The position numbers were made by a program, and so were the translations under genes. A stretch of DNA of 64,000 bases. It comes from Bacillota bacterium (GTDB taxonomy: Bacteria; Bacillota; Limnochordia; Limnochordales; ZCTH02-B6). Under the pieces are notes generated by a model, which was not told where the DNA came from, did no database searches, and saw only the letters and a list, made by a program, of their open reading frames with translations. Below are positions 38,324 through 47,627 of the stretch, piece after piece; the stretch's first letter is position 1, and each line of letters starts with the position of its first letter. The stretch is from NCBI GenBank assembly GCA_017577945.1, contig PKQS01000010.1, positions 248,001 to 312,000 of the forward strand. Reading direction: 5' to 3'.

Positions 38324-39115
38324 TCAGAACGCCGGGATGAGCGAGCCCTCGAAGTATTCGAGGATGAACTGCCGCACTTCGGGCCGGGTCAGCACCTCGC
38401 CCAGCTTCTGAATGGCCCAATTGTTCACGTCTTGCGTGCGCACGGCCACCACGTTGGCGTAGGGCGAGTCGCCCGACTCCAGCAAGATCGCGTCCTGCGT
38501 CGGCTTCAGGCCCGCCTCGAGGGCGTAGGTCTGGTTGATGAACGCCGCGTCCACGTCGTCCAGCGCCCGCGGCAGCAGCGGCGCCTCCAGCTCGATGATG
38601 CGTAGGTTCCGCGGGTTGCGGACGATGTCAAACACCGTCGGGCTGCCCTGGATGTCCTTGCGCAGCTCGATGAGCCCCGCCTGCTCCAGCAAGAGCAGCG
38701 CCCGGCCGCCGTTGGTCACATCGTTTGGAATGGCGATGCGCGCCCCGCGGGGCAGCTCATCAATCGACTGGATCTTCTTGCTGTACATGCCGATGGGCGC
38801 CGTGAACACTTTGACCGTCCACGTCAAATCCAGCCGGTGATTGGCCGCGAAATCCTCCAGGTAGGGGATGTGCTGGAAGAAGTTGGCATCGATTTCGCCC
38901 GCGGCCAGGGCCAAGTTGGGCAGCACGTAGTCGCTGAACTCGATAATCCGGAGTTCAATGCCCTCCTCGGCCAGCATCGGCTTCACGAACTCGAGAATGG
39001 GCGCGTGGGGCAGCGTGCTGGCCCCCACGCGCAGCACCGTCGTCTGCGCCGCCGCCGCTCCGCCGAGCGCCAAGACAGCCAGAATAACCAGCAACCCAAC
39101 AGCGAACCGTTTCAA
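38324..39115 (-). CDS. metQ: Methionine-binding protein MetQ (copy 1)
   Basis: NlpA-family substrate-binding protein for D/L-methionine. 263 residues; Sec signal peptide 1-23 ending AAA-Q, with no cysteine anywhere in it, so not a lipoprotein. The mature part has the MetQ blocks VLRVGASTLPHAPIL, ANFFQHIPYL, IAIPNDVTNGGRALLLL and DVDAAFINQTYA. TTG at 39115 has AGGAGG at good distance. About half identical by eye to the copy upstream, so a tandem duplication that has diverged. Last gene of the importer operon. Confidence 0.93.
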   Translation of the reverse strand: MKRFAVGLLVILAVLALGGAAAAQTTVLRVGASTLPHAPILEFVKPMLAEEGIELRIIEFSDYVLPNLALAAGEIDANFFQHIPYLEDFAANHRLDLTWTVKVFTAPIGMYSKKIQSIDELPRGARIAIPNDVTNGGRALLLLEQAGLIELRKDIQGSPTVFDIVRNPRNLRIIELEAPLLPRALDDVDAAFINQTYALEAGLKPTQDAILLESGDSPYANVVAVRTQDVNNWAIQKLGEVLTRPEVRQFILEYFEGSLIPAF

Positions 39116-39160
39116 CCTTGTTCCTCCTACTCGCCCCGCAACTCGACTTCGCGTCGTTCG

Positions 39161-39180
39161 AGCCCCTTGCGAGAGGGGCT
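39161..39180. repeat. Hairpin between the two metQ genes
   Basis: AGCCCCT (39161-39167) and AGGGGCT (39174-39180) form a 7-bp stem with a 6-nt loop. No U-tract follows on either strand, so it is not a classic terminator. In the mRNA it could protect the upstream metQ message or reduce read-through to the second copy. Confidence 0.5.
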
Positions 39181-39187
39181 TAACCCA

Positions 39188-39982
39188 TTAGAAGACGGGC
39201 ACGACCGCGCCCTTGTACGTGTCGAGAATGAACTGTCGCACCTCGGGCCGCAGCAGCACTTCCGCCAGCTTGCGCAGCTCGGGCCTGTTCTCGTCGCCCG
39301 TGCGCACCGCCACCACGTTGACGTACGGCGACTCGGCGCCCTCGATGAACAGCGCGTCCCGCAGCGGCACGAGACCGGCCTCCAGTGCGTAGTTGGTGTT
39401 GATCACCGCGGCGTCCACGTCCACCAGCGCCCGCGGCAAGAAGGCGGCGTCCAGCTCCTGGAAGCGAATGTTGCGCGGGTTTTCGACGATGTCAAAGATG
39501 GTAGCCGTGATGCCGACGCCGTCGGCCAGCTTAATGAGGCCCGCCTGCTCCAGCAGCAGCAGCGCCCGGCCGCCGTTGGTCGCGTCGTTGGGAATGGCGA
39601 TGACGGCGCCGTTGCGCAGCTCGCTCAAGCTCGAAACCCGGCGGCTGTAGACGCCCATGGGCTCGATGTGCACGCCCACCAGCACGCTCAGGTTGAGCCG
39701 GTGATCCGCGGCGAACGTCTCCAGGTACGGAATGTGCTGGAAGTAGTTGGCATCCAGCTCGCCGGCAGCCAGAGCCAGGTTTGGCTGCACGTAATCGTTG
39801 AACTCCACGATGCGCAGCTCAATGCCTTCCTCCCGCAGCAGCGGTTGCACGAACGCCAGAATCTCCGCGTGCGGCACCGGCGTCGCACCGACCGTAATGG
39901 TCGTCGACTGCGCGCTGGCCAAAGCCCCGAATGCCAGCACCAGCAAGACGGCAGCTGCGATGCGAACGAAGGCGGACTTCAT
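39188..39982 (-). CDS. metQ: Methionine-binding protein MetQ (copy 2)
   Basis: 264 residues, same family as copy 1. Signal peptide ends ASA-Q near residue 24, again with no lipobox cysteine. MetQ blocks TITVGATPVPHAEIL, ANYFQHIPYL, IAIPNDATNGGRALLLL and DVDAAVINTNYA are conserved. ATG at 39982 follows GGGAGGG. It lies 128 bp after metI and 72 bp before copy 1. The binding pocket segments are nearly the same in both copies (differences such as PMGVYSRR against PIGMYSKK), so specificity differences, if any, are subtle. Confidence 0.93.
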   Translation of the reverse strand: MKSAFVRIAAAVLLVLAFGALASAQSTTITVGATPVPHAEILAFVQPLLREEGIELRIVEFNDYVQPNLALAAGELDANYFQHIPYLETFAADHRLNLSVLVGVHIEPMGVYSRRVSSLSELRNGAVIAIPNDATNGGRALLLLEQAGLIKLADGVGITATIFDIVENPRNIRFQELDAAFLPRALVDVDAAVINTNYALEAGLVPLRDALFIEGAESPYVNVVAVRTGDENRPELRKLAEVLLRPEVRQFILDTYKGAVVPVF

Positions 39983-40110
39983 AATTTCAAACCCTCCCGA
40001 GATTTGTGATCTTTTAGTTTCCAGCGGCCGCGAGGCGCGCGCGGACCCCTCCCAGCGCCCGCTGCGCCGCCCGTTACCGAAACCTCAAGAAACGTTCGGC
40101 GTGGTCGCCG

Positions 40111-40779
40111 TCAATCCACAGGGTGGCGGTGGTCTACCCGCCGCGCGATGTAATTGCCGGCCATCTGGATGAGCTGAACCAGGATCACCAGCACGGCCAC
40201 CGTCCACAGCATTACGTCGCCGCGGAAGCGCTGGTAGCCGTAGCGGATGGCCAAGTCGCCCAGGCCGCCGGCGCCGATGGCGCCCGCCATGGCCGAGTAG
40301 CTGACGAGGCTGATGGTCGTGATGGTCACCCCCAGCGTCAACGATGGCAGGCTCTCCGGCAGCAGCACTTTCCAAATGATCTGCCACGGGGTTGCGCCCA
40401 TGCTCTGCGCGGCTTCGATGACGCCCGGATCCACCTCGTTAAGCGACTGCTCCACGAGCCGGGCGATGTACGGGATCGCGGCCACCGACAGCGGCACGAT
40501 GGCCGCGGTCGTACCGATGGACGTGCCGACTAGCCAGCGCGTAAAGGGGATGATGGCGACCATCAGGATAATGAAGGGAATGGAGCGCCCGATGTTGATG
40601 ACAACGCCCAACAACCGGTGAATGAACCGGTTGGGCAAAATGTGGTCCGGTCCCGTCACGACCACGAGAATGCCCAGCGGAAAGCCCAGCAGGTTCCCGA
40701 AGAACGCGGCTCCCGCGACCATGTAGAGCGTTTCCTGAAGCGCATTCCACAACAGCTGCAGCAGCTGCGGATTAAGCAC
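40111..40779 (-). CDS. metI: Methionine ABC transporter permease MetI
   Basis: Integral membrane permease of 222 residues with five hydrophobic helices. The ATPase-contact (EAA) loop reads EAAQSMGATPWQIIWKVLLP. Other MetI blocks are NIGRSIPFIILMV, GTTAAIVPL and SYSAMAGAIGAGGLGDLAIRYGY. GTG at 40779 overlaps the metN end by 8 nt, so translation is coupled. Forms the importer with MetN and one of the MetQ proteins. Confidence 0.95.
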   Translation of the reverse strand: MLNPQLLQLLWNALQETLYMVAGAAFFGNLLGFPLGILVVVTGPDHILPNRFIHRLLGVVINIGRSIPFIILMVAIIPFTRWLVGTSIGTTAAIVPLSVAAIPYIARLVEQSLNEVDPGVIEAAQSMGATPWQIIWKVLLPESLPSLTLGVTITTISLVSYSAMAGAIGAGGLGDLAIRYGYQRFRGDVMLWTVAVLVILVQLIQMAGNYIARRVDHRHPVD

Positions 40780-41611
40780 CGACGGCAGCCTCCTTCACGA
40801 GGCGGCGCGCCGCCTCCGTCTCGGGGTCGCTGAACACTTTGGTCACGGGGCCCACTTCCGCGACTTGCCCCTTGTCGAGGACGGCCACCCGGTGGCACAC
40901 GGCCTGGACCACGTGCATCTGGTGCGTCACCATGACGATGGTCAAGCCCAGCCGCCGGTTGATGTCCTTCAGCAACGCGAGGAACGACTTGGTCGTCTCC
41001 GGGTCCAGCGCGGAGGTAGGCTCGTCGCACAGCAGGATGCGCGGCTCGCAGGCCAGCGCCCGCGCGATGCCGACCCGCTGCTTTTCGCCGCCGCTGAGCT
41101 CCGCCGGATACCGGTGCGCCTTGTCCTGCAGGCCCACAAAGCTGAGCAGCTCCAAAGCGCGCCGCTCCCGCTCGGCCCGCGGGACGCCCGCAATTTCCAT
41201 GGGAAACGTCACGTTGCGCAGCGCCGTCCGGTTCGTCAGGAGGTTGAAGTGCTGGAACACCATGCCGATCTGGCGCCGCATCTGCCGCAGCGACTTGCCC
41301 TTGTAGCCGGTGACGTCGACGCCGTCGATGTAAACCCGGCCGGCCTGAGGACGTTCCAACAGGTTGATGCAGCGAATGAGCGTGCTCTTGCCGGCGCCGC
41401 TGAGGCCGATGATGCCGAAAATCTCGCCGGGCATCACTTCCAGCGACACGCCGCGGAGCGCCTGCACCTGATTGGCGCCTCGCCCGTAAATTTTCTCGAC
41501 GTTTTCCAGCTTCAGGATGGGTCGCTGGGGAACTAGGTCAAGATGGTGGACCGTTCGCTGGTGTTTTTGCAACAAAAAAACCCCTTCCCGGTCGAGAAGA
41601 GGTACAGTCAT
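40772..41611 (-). CDS. metN: Methionine ABC transporter ATPase MetN, lacking the NIL domain
   Basis: ATPase of the methionine importer. Walker A is GLSGAGKST, Q-loop MVFQHFNLL, signature LSGGEKQRV, Walker B ILLCDEPTSALD and H-loop VTHQM. The protein stops about 25 residues after the ATPase core and so lacks the C-terminal NIL/ACT-like domain (about 90 residues) by which longer MetN proteins sense methionine. The start is problematic: the only ATG with a strong site (AGGAGG, 10 nt before ATG 41611) lies inside the riboswitch expression platform, so the terminator hairpin falls within codons 4-13. TTG at 41572, behind AAGGGG, is the alternative after the hairpin and would trim 13 residues. Confidence 0.9.
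   Translation of the reverse strand: MTVPLLDREGVFLLQKHQRTVHHLDLVPQRPILKLENVEKIYGRGANQVQALRGVSLEVMPGEIFGIIGLSGAGKSTLIRCINLLERPQAGRVYIDGVDVTGYKGKSLRQMRRQIGMVFQHFNLLTNRTALRNVTFPMEIAGVPRAERERRALELLSFVGLQDKAHRYPAELSGGEKQRVGIARALACEPRILLCDEPTSALDPETTKSFLALLKDINRRLGLTIVMVTHQMHVVQAVCHRVAVLDKGQVAEVGPVTKVFSDPETEAARRLVKEAAVGA
41574..41602 (-). terminator. SAM-riboswitch attenuator terminator
   Basis: On the minus strand CCTCTTCTC (41602-41594), loop GACC and GGGAAGGGG (41589-41581) form a 9-bp stem with two G-U pairs, followed by seven Ts (41580-41574). The left arm can instead pair with GAGAGGAGG (41630-41622), the 3' side of aptamer helix P1 and the ribosome site. This gives a mutually exclusive antiterminator. 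Confidence 0.9.
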
Positions 41612-41625
41612 TCTGGCCGTGCCTC

Positions 41626-41755
41626 CTCTCATCTCTCCAAACGCCGAAGCTCCGGGAATCGGCGTTCGGCAGGATTTGGCACCTGGCATCCGCGTTGCAC
41701 GGATGCTGGTTGCCGGGCTTCATCGGGCCAGTCCCTCCGCCACTCTCGATAAGAG
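41626..41755 (-). promoter_or_regulatory. SAM-I (S-box) riboswitch aptamer
   Basis: All landmarks of the S-box aptamer are readable on the minus strand. Helix P1 forms from CTCTTATC (41755-41748) and GATGAGAG (41633-41626). Between them lie GGAGGGACTGGCCC, the kink-turn GATGAAGCCCGGCAACC, a variable P3 hairpin with GCATCC/GGATGC arms, and GGTGCCAAATCC. Binding of S-adenosylmethionine stabilises P1, frees the terminator arm and stops transcription of metN-metI-metQ-metQ. Matches the known S-box fold closely. Confidence 0.97.
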
Positions 41756-41812
41756 CTGCACCGGTTTGGCATCGACGGTGTCGACGCTTTTTTCAACTGT
41801 GCAGTTGGCCCC

Positions 41813-41842
41813 ATTATAGGGCCAGCCGCGGCGGCGTGTCAA
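41813..41842 (-). promoter_or_regulatory. met operon promoter (TTGACA-18-TATAAT)
   Basis: Both hexamers are perfect consensus on the minus strand: TTGACA at 41842-41837 and TATAAT at 41818-41813, spacer 18 nt. Transcription would begin near 41805, about 50 nt before helix P1 of the riboswitch. Constitutive strength with control passed to the riboswitch is the expected arrangement. Confidence 0.9.
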
Positions 41843-41894
41843 CAGGATTTTTCATGCCCTGCTGCGTCTTGGCCGCAGCCGCGGCGGGGCCGCC

Positions 41895-43067
41895 TCATCC
41901 CGCCGCGCCCTGCAGCAAGCTGCGGGCGATGACGATCTTTTGAATCTGGTTAGTGCCCTCGTAGATCTGAAAAATTTTGGCATCCCGCATCATGCGCTCC
42001 ACCGGATAGTCCCGCATGATGCCGTAGCCGCCCAAAAGCTGCACCGCGTCCGTCGTCACCCGCATGGCCACGTCGGTCGCGAACATCTTGGCCATGGCCG
42101 AGTACCGGTTGGCCGTCACGAGCCGCGCCCCGCCTTTCCCTTCCTCCTCCACCCGGATGGCTGCCTGGTACGTCAGGCCGCGGGCCGCTTCCACCGCCGT
42201 CGCCATGTCGGCCAGCAGGAACTGCACGCCCTGAAACGAGGCGATGGGCTGCCCGAACTGGCGCCGTTGCTGCACGTAGTCGATGACGTAATCGAGGGCG
42301 CCCTGCGCCACGCCCAGCGCCTGGGCCGCGATGTTGGGGCGGGACCGGTCCAGCGTTTTCATAGCGAGCTGGAAGCCTTCGCCTTCGGCTCCCAGGCGGT
42401 TGGACGCGGGGATGCGGCAGTCCTCGAAGATGAGCTCCGCGGTATCCGACGCCCGCAGGCCCAGCTTGCCTTTCATGGGCACGGCGGTAAAGCCGGGTGT
42501 GCCCTTTTCCACGAAAAAGGCGCTGATGCCCTTGGGCCCGCGGCTTTCCGGGTCGGTCCGGGCGAAAACGGTAACGCCGTGCGCCACCGAGCCGTTGCTG
42601 ATGAACACCTTGCGCCCGTTCAGCACGTAGAAGTCGCCGTCGCGCCGCGCCCGCATCTCAAGGCTCCCAGGGTCCGAGCCGGCTCCCGGCTCGGTCAGCG
42701 CAAAGGCGGCCAGCCACTCTCCCGTCGCGAACTTGGGCAGCCACCGGGCTTTCTGCTCCTCGCTCGCGCCGAGAAGGATCGGTGTCATCCCCAGGTCTTG
42801 CACCGCCATTAACAGCGCCGCGCTGGCGTCTACCTTGGCCATCTCCTCGATGGCCACCACGCGCGTCAGGAGAGGCGCGCCAGCCCCACCGTACTCCTCC
42901 GGCACCGCCAGTCCCAAGAGCCCCGCGCCGCCGAGCACCTCCACCAGCTCGTGCGGGAACTGCTCCTGCGCATCCCATTGGGCCGCGTACGGCGCGACTT
43001 TCTCCCGGGCCAGCTCCCGGACCATCGCCCGAATCTGCTTCTGTTCTTCGCTAAGAAGAAACTCCAC
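41895..43067 (-). CDS. Acyl-CoA dehydrogenase (short/medium-chain type)
   Basis: FAD enzyme forming trans-2-enoyl-CoA and passing electrons to ETF. GTG at 43067 lies 9 nt after AGGAGG and overlaps the preceding gene by 17 nt, giving 390 residues, the standard size. Motifs are [21 protein letters not shown], the substrate loop [12 protein letters not shown], and catalytic Glu in YEGTNQIQ near the C-terminus. Last gene of the arm tetR-etfB-etfA-FadF-like-dehydrogenase; the substrate chain length is not readable. Confidence 0.93.
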   Translation of the reverse strand: MEFLLSEEQKQIRAMVRELAREKVAPYAAQWDAQEQFPHELVEVLGGAGLLGLAVPEEYGGAGAPLLTRVVAIEEMAKVDASAALLMAVQDLGMTPILLGASEEQKARWLPKFATGEWLAAFALTEPGAGSDPGSLEMRARRDGDFYVLNGRKVFISNGSVAHGVTVFARTDPESRGPKGISAFFVEKGTPGFTAVPMKGKLGLRASDTAELIFEDCRIPASNRLGAEGEGFQLAMKTLDRSRPNIAAQALGVAQGALDYVIDYVQQRRQFGQPIASFQGVQFLLADMATAVEAARGLTYQAAIRVEEEGKGGARLVTANRYSAMAKMFATDVAMRVTTDAVQLLGGYGIMRDYPVERMMRDAKIFQIYEGTNQIQKIVIARSLLQGAAG

Positions 43068-45120
43068 CGGCCAACGCCTCCTCGTCCCGGGCCTCCGCCA
43101 CCAGCGCCTCCGCCACCAGTTCCGCCAAGTCCCGCGCCGCAACCGCGCGGCCCCCCGTCTCCGCCGCGACGGCGGCCAAGCCGTCCTCCAGCATCAGCAA
43201 GCAGTAGGGGCACGCCGTGCACACCGTTTCCGCACCCGACGCCGCGATCTCCCGAGCCCGCGCCACGTTGATGCGCTTGCCCGGCGGGTCGTCCATAAAG
43301 TACCGGCCGCCGCCGGCCCCGCAGCAGAAACTCCGCTCGCGCGAGCGCGCCAGCTCAATCCGCTCTCCGCCCAGCGCGTCCAGCACCCGCCGCGGCGCGT
43401 CGTACTCGCCGTTGTGCCGGCCCAAATAGCACGGGTCGTGATACGTCACTTTCTCCAGCGCGCCCGGCGCGAGCCGCAGCCGCCCTTCCTCCAGCAGCCG
43501 CAGGATGAGCTGGCTGTGGTGGATGACCTCGTAGCGGCCGCCGTAGTCTGGATACTCGTTGCGCAGAGTGTGGTACACGTGGGGGTCGGTGGTGACGATC
43601 TTCTTGACGCCGTAGCGGCTGAACGTCTCGATGTTTTGCCGCGCCTGCATTTCGAAGAGATACTCGTTGCCGATGCGCCGGGCCACGTCGCCGCTGTTGC
43701 TCTCCTCTCCGCCCAGCACTGCGAAGTCCAGCCCCGCGGCGTGCATGATCTTGGCCATGGCCCGGGCGATCTTCTGGGCCCGCTCGTTGAACGCCACCGC
43801 GTCGCCGACGAAGTACAAGTACTCGGCCTGGCCCACCTCGGACAGTTCCCGCACGTACGGCAAGTCCGCGTACCAGTCGCTGCGGGACGCCTCGGTGCCG
43901 CGGAAAGGATGCCCCCGGTCTTCGATGCCCTGCAGCGCGGCTTGGGCCGTTTCCGGGAAGTCCGCCTCCTCCATCACCAGGTAGCGCCGCAAGTCGATGA
44001 TCTTTTTCACGTGCTCGATCTCGACGGGACACGCCTCAACGCACGCGTTGCACGTCGTGCACGACCAGATGGCCTCCGGGTCAATCGAGGTGCCGACGAT
44101 GGGCCGCGCCTCACCGCTCCCCTTCTCCCACGGGAAGCGCCCCATCTCCTGTGTCATTTGCCGCTGCATGTCCAGAATGATGCGTTTCGGATTGAGCGGC
44201 TTGCCGACGAAGTAAGCCGGGCACACGTCCTGACAGCGGCCGCACTCGGTACACGCGTCGAGGTCGAGCAAGTCTTTCCACGTGAAATCGGTCAGCGTCC
44301 GCACGCCGAGCACTCGGCCCTCTTCCATGGCCTCCAGGTCGATGGGCTCCAGCTTCCCCGGGTTGCCCAAGTTGCGGGTGAAGATGGCCGCCGGCGAGGT
44401 GAACATGTGCATCATCTTGCTGAACGGGATGTAGGCGATGAACGCGAAAGAAAGGAACATGTGCAGCCACCAGAGGGTGCGGTGAACGAGGAGCTGGGCG
44501 TTCGCATCCCTCAAGCCGGCGGCAAACAGCAGCCGGCCCGTAGCGGTGCCGACCGGGCTCCAGGCCGCCCACGGGTCGCCGGTGGCGACGATGCGGATGC
44601 CCTCCACGAGAAATCCGGTGACCATGATGGCCATCAGCGATCCGAGGATGAAGCCGTCGGACCAGACGCCGTGGGTAAGCCGAGGCAGGCGGCGGACGTA
44701 GCGGCGCCAGATCGCGATACCTAAGCCGATGACGGCGCCGAGGCCGAAGAGGTCGAGGATGAGCGACTGAAAGATTAGGTAAAACCAGCCCTGCATGATG
44801 GGCACGCGCAGGTCGTGGTGGATGGCGACGACGACGGTGCCGGCAAAGAGCAGAACGAACCCTACCGACACCAGCACGTGGAAAAGCCCGGCGCCGGGAT
44901 CGCCTGCGCGCAGCTGCTCCTGCGCCACCGCGTCGCGGAATAAGCCGCGCAGGCGCTCCCGCCAGTTGTCCAGCCGCTCCGCCGGCCGGCCCCGCCGCCA
45001 CCGCCGCGCCAGGTTCCACGACCCGAAGACGAGCGACAGCAACACAGGCATGAAGAAGACGTACAGCAGCCAGAAATGGCGAATGTTCCAAAACACTTCG
45101 CGGGTCGGGGCGTCAGCCAT
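43051..45120 (-). CDS. FadF-like membrane Fe-S oxidoreductase (ETF:quinone link)
   Basis: Heterodisulfide-reductase-related protein thought to move electrons from ETF into the menaquinone pool. 689 residues: an N-terminal membrane part of about six helices resembling the nitrate reductase gamma cytochrome b, with several His in helices ([16 protein letters not shown]). Two 4Fe-4S motifs follow, [12 protein letters not shown] and [12 protein letters not shown], and then two Cys-rich CCG domains. The second CCG domain is complete ([18 protein letters not shown]). In the first, the Cys of the usual EExCxGD is replaced (GGEESNSGD). ATG at 45120 follows GGGAGGTG. Sits directly behind etfBA, as in fatty-acid-degrading Bacillota. 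Confidence 0.9.
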   Translation of the reverse strand: MADAPTREVFWNIRHFWLLYVFFMPVLLSLVFGSWNLARRWRRGRPAERLDNWRERLRGLFRDAVAQEQLRAGDPGAGLFHVLVSVGFVLLFAGTVVVAIHHDLRVPIMQGWFYLIFQSLILDLFGLGAVIGLGIAIWRRYVRRLPRLTHGVWSDGFILGSLMAIMVTGFLVEGIRIVATGDPWAAWSPVGTATGRLLFAAGLRDANAQLLVHRTLWWLHMFLSFAFIAYIPFSKMMHMFTSPAAIFTRNLGNPGKLEPIDLEAMEEGRVLGVRTLTDFTWKDLLDLDACTECGRCQDVCPAYFVGKPLNPKRIILDMQRQMTQEMGRFPWEKGSGEARPIVGTSIDPEAIWSCTTCNACVEACPVEIEHVKKIIDLRRYLVMEEADFPETAQAALQGIEDRGHPFRGTEASRSDWYADLPYVRELSEVGQAEYLYFVGDAVAFNERAQKIARAMAKIMHAAGLDFAVLGGEESNSGDVARRIGNEYLFEMQARQNIETFSRYGVKKIVTTDPHVYHTLRNEYPDYGGRYEVIHHSQLILRLLEEGRLRLAPGALEKVTYHDPCYLGRHNGEYDAPRRVLDALGGERIELARSRERSFCCGAGGGRYFMDDPPGKRINVARAREIAASGAETVCTACPYCLLMLEDGLAAVAAETGGRAVAARDLAELVAEALVAEARDEEALAGGVSS

Positions 45121-45195
45121 GGGTACACCTCCCGCACGTTCCGGCCCGGCCTTCCGCTAGCCGGCGGCGCTCGGGACCGGGCCGCCTCCGCTGCG

Positions 45196-46164
45196 TCAGC
45201 CCTTGATCCGGCGCACTTCCTCGATGAGCGCCGGCAGCACTTCCCGGTAGTCGGCCACGACCCCGAAGTGCGCGACGCGAAAGATGGGCGCTTCCGGGTC
45301 TTTGTTGATGGCGACGATGGTCTTGGAACCGCTCATGCCGGCGATGTGCTGGCTGGCGCCCGAGATGCCGACGGCGATGTACAAATCCGGCGACACCGAC
45401 TTGCCCGTCTGGCCCACCTGCATGTGCGGCGGCGCCCAGCCCGCGTCCACCGCCGCCAGCGAGGCGCCCACCGCGCCCCCCAAGAGCCTAGCCAGCTCGG
45501 CCAAGTCGGCGAACGGCTCGGGGCCGCCCAGGCCGCGTCCGCCCGATACGACCACTTTCGCGTCTTCCAACCGCACTGCGCCGGCGGCGTCGGCTTGCCG
45601 GTACTCCACCACCCGCACGCGCGGGGGCGGAGGCGAAAAGTCCAGGGACTCCACCACCCCGGTCCGGGACGGGTCGGGCTCGGCCGGGGTCTGCGTCCGC
45701 GCCCGCACGAGCACGACTTGCGACGGCGTGCGCACGGCCATTTTCGCCCGCGCTTTTCCGCCGTACACGGGCTTGACGGCCACCAGGCGCCCGTCCTCCA
45801 CGTTCAGCTCCAGTGCGTCGGTAACCAGCCCCGCACCCAGCCGGTGCGCGAGGCGAGGAGCGATCTCCCACCCGAGGCGGTCTCCCGGCACCAGCACGAG
45901 GCCGTCGCCCACGTGCTTGCACGCCGTCTCCGCGGCCACCGCGTACGCCTCGCCGTCGGGCTGCGCCAGCGTTTCATGCCCCAGCGTCAGCACCTTGTCG
46001 GCGCCCAGCGCGATCAGCGCCTTGGCCGCCCCGGCGGCCGCACCCATGGCCGCCGCGGTGACGAAACCACTGGTCGCGTCGGCCAGCCGGCGCGCGGCCC
46101 CCAGCAGCTCCCGCGCCGCCGCCGTAGGCGCGCCGCCGCCCCAAACCAAGACAATGACTTGCAC
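45196..46164 (-). CDS. etfA: Electron transfer flavoprotein alpha subunit
   Basis: FAD-binding half of ETF, accepts electrons from acyl-CoA dehydrogenases. 322 residues. The C-terminal FAD domain is typical: [42 protein letters not shown] and [14 protein letters not shown]. The N-terminal domain is Ala/Gly-rich with the ETF fold pattern. GTG at 46164 begins one base after the etfB stop. A 75-bp gap follows, with an 8-bp inverted repeat (45142-45149/45177-45184) without a U-tract, which may tune expression of the membrane partner. Confidence 0.95.
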   Translation of the reverse strand: MQVIVLVWGGGAPTAAARELLGAARRLADATSGFVTAAAMGAAAGAAKALIALGADKVLTLGHETLAQPDGEAYAVAAETACKHVGDGLVLVPGDRLGWEIAPRLAHRLGAGLVTDALELNVEDGRLVAVKPVYGGKARAKMAVRTPSQVVLVRARTQTPAEPDPSRTGVVESLDFSPPPPRVRVVEYRQADAAGAVRLEDAKVVVSGGRGLGGPEPFADLAELARLLGGAVGASLAAVDAGWAPPHMQVGQTGKSVSPDLYIAVGISGASQHIAGMSGSKTIVAINKDPEAPIFRVAHFGVVADYREVLPALIEEVRRIKG

Positions 46165-46165
46165 C

Positions 46166-46954
46166 TCAGATCACCTTCCGTTCCAGCAGCTTCTTCACCA
46201 AGTTGGCGGCCTTCTCGGCGCCGCTGTCGCCTTCAATAAACTCGCACCGGGAGACCACTTCCGGCACGAACAAGTCCAGCACTTCCACCCACGAGGTTTG
46301 CAAGGCGTCCTCCACGCCCAGCTCGACCGGCGTCACTTTCCGGATAGGCTTGCGGTTGGCCAGCATGATGTCCCGCACTTTCGGCAAGCGCGGGCTGTTG
46401 TCTTGCGCGTTGGTAATGCTTACGACGACGCCTCTCGGGGCCTGCACCACCGCCACGCCCAAGTCCGACTCGCGCTCGAGGCGGAAGCCGTCGCCCGCTG
46501 CCGCGAGCCGCGGCACGAACGGCACGTACGGCCATCCCAGCTCAGCGGCCAAAAGACCCGGCACCTGGCCGTCGTCCCACTCGCCGGACTGGCGCCCGCA
46601 CAAGACCAAGTCCAGCTTGCCCAGCATGCGCAGCGCGGCCGCCAGCACCCGGGCCGTCACCGCGGGCTCGCGCCCCGGCGCCTCGTCCACCACGTGCAGC
46701 GCCTCGTCCGCGCCCATCGCCAACGCCCGCCGCAACACATCCTGCGCCCTCTCGGGCCCGAACGTCACGGCGGTCACCTTGGCGCCGCAGCTCTCCTTCA
46801 ACTGCACCGCCACTTCCAGTGCGTTCAAGTCGAACGGGCCAGGGACGAGCGACGCCGATCCTTGCTCCGCCCGCTTCGTCTCAGGGCTAATCCGGAACGC
46901 CCGCGGCGAAATCTCCGGGTCCAGAATCTGCTTGATGCAAACCGCGATGTGCAT
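46166..46954 (-). CDS. etfB: Electron transfer flavoprotein beta subunit
   Basis: AMP-binding half of ETF. 262 residues with [12 protein letters not shown] at the start, the [19 protein letters not shown] region, [21 protein letters not shown], and the beta-subunit signature [20 protein letters not shown] with the recognition-loop lysines. ATG at 46954 lies behind AAGGGGG and is 68 nt inside the end of the tetR gene. Makes ETF with the alpha subunit encoded directly downstream. Confidence 0.95.
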   Translation of the reverse strand: MHIAVCIKQILDPEISPRAFRISPETKRAEQGSASLVPGPFDLNALEVAVQLKESCGAKVTAVTFGPERAQDVLRRALAMGADEALHVVDEAPGREPAVTARVLAAALRMLGKLDLVLCGRQSGEWDDGQVPGLLAAELGWPYVPFVPRLAAAGDGFRLERESDLGVAVVQAPRGVVVSITNAQDNSPRLPKVRDIMLANRKPIRKVTPVELGVEDALQTSWVEVLDLFVPEVVSRCEFIEGDSGAEKAANLVKKLLERKVI

Positions 46955-47555
46955 CCTGCGCGCCCCCTTCTCGTTGCGCCATCAGTCCTCGCAACAATAC
47001 TTCCGTGAATAGCCCCGTGATCTCGTCCGTAGACATTCTTCCGGAGGGCGAATACCACTGGGGCAGCCAGTTGCACGCGCCGAGGATGAGCAGCGCCGCC
47101 ACGTGCGGGTCCACTGGCTTGAATTCCCCGGAGTCGATGCCCTCGCGGATGATGTCTTCGAAGCGGCGGCGATAGTCGCGGCTCGCGGCCCGCACGGCCT
47201 CCTGGTGGGCGGGCGGCAGCGACCGGTTTTCGTACAGGTAGACGGCAAACATGTCGGCGTGGGAGATGATGGACTCCAGATGCGCTTTGATGGCTCGCGC
47301 GAGCCGCTCCGAAGCGGGGCCGGGGCCGGCCGAGATGGCGCTGATGCGCTCGGTGTGCTCGGCGATGGTACGGCGGTAAATGGCGACGAGCAAATCTTCC
47401 TTGGCGGCGATGTAGTGGTAGAGGCTGGCCTTGCGCAGCCCCATGCCGTCGGCGATGTCCTGCATGGAGGTGGCGTGGTAGCCCTTTTGCCGAAACAGCT
47501 GCAGCGCCGTCTCCAGCAGCTCCTCGTACCGGCTGGAGAACCCTTCCTGCGCCAC
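46887..47555 (-). CDS. TetR-family regulator, FadR-like
   Basis: Probable acyl-CoA-responsive repressor of this fatty-acid locus. GTG at 47555 is 6 nt after GGGAGGG (a TTG two codons earlier is too close to the site), giving 222 residues. The helix-turn-helix lies at about 13-58 ([37 protein letters not shown]). The ligand domain resembles the TetR_C_33 type found in FadR of Bacillus and Thermus. The last 22 residues are read out of frame through the start of etfB and look unrelated to the family, so they may be a chance extension. Divergent from fadD. Confidence 0.87.
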   Translation of the reverse strand: MAQEGFSSRYEELLETALQLFRQKGYHATSMQDIADGMGLRKASLYHYIAAKEDLLVAIYRRTIAEHTERISAISAGPGPASERLARAIKAHLESIISHADMFAVYLYENRSLPPAHQEAVRAASRDYRRRFEDIIREGIDSGEFKPVDPHVAALLILGACNWLPQWYSPSGRMSTDEITGLFTEVLLRGLMAQREGGAQDAHRGLHQADSGPGDFAAGVPD

Positions 47556-47627
47556 CGTCAACCCTCCCGCCGCGGCCTTAGCGGGGCCGCGCCGCCACCC
47601 GACCGAACGAACGGTAGACGTGAGTTC

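Noticed and set aside
45142..45184. 8-bp inverted repeat between etfA and the FadF-like gene as a terminator
   Set aside because: No T-run follows and the genes belong together; at most a message-stability element.
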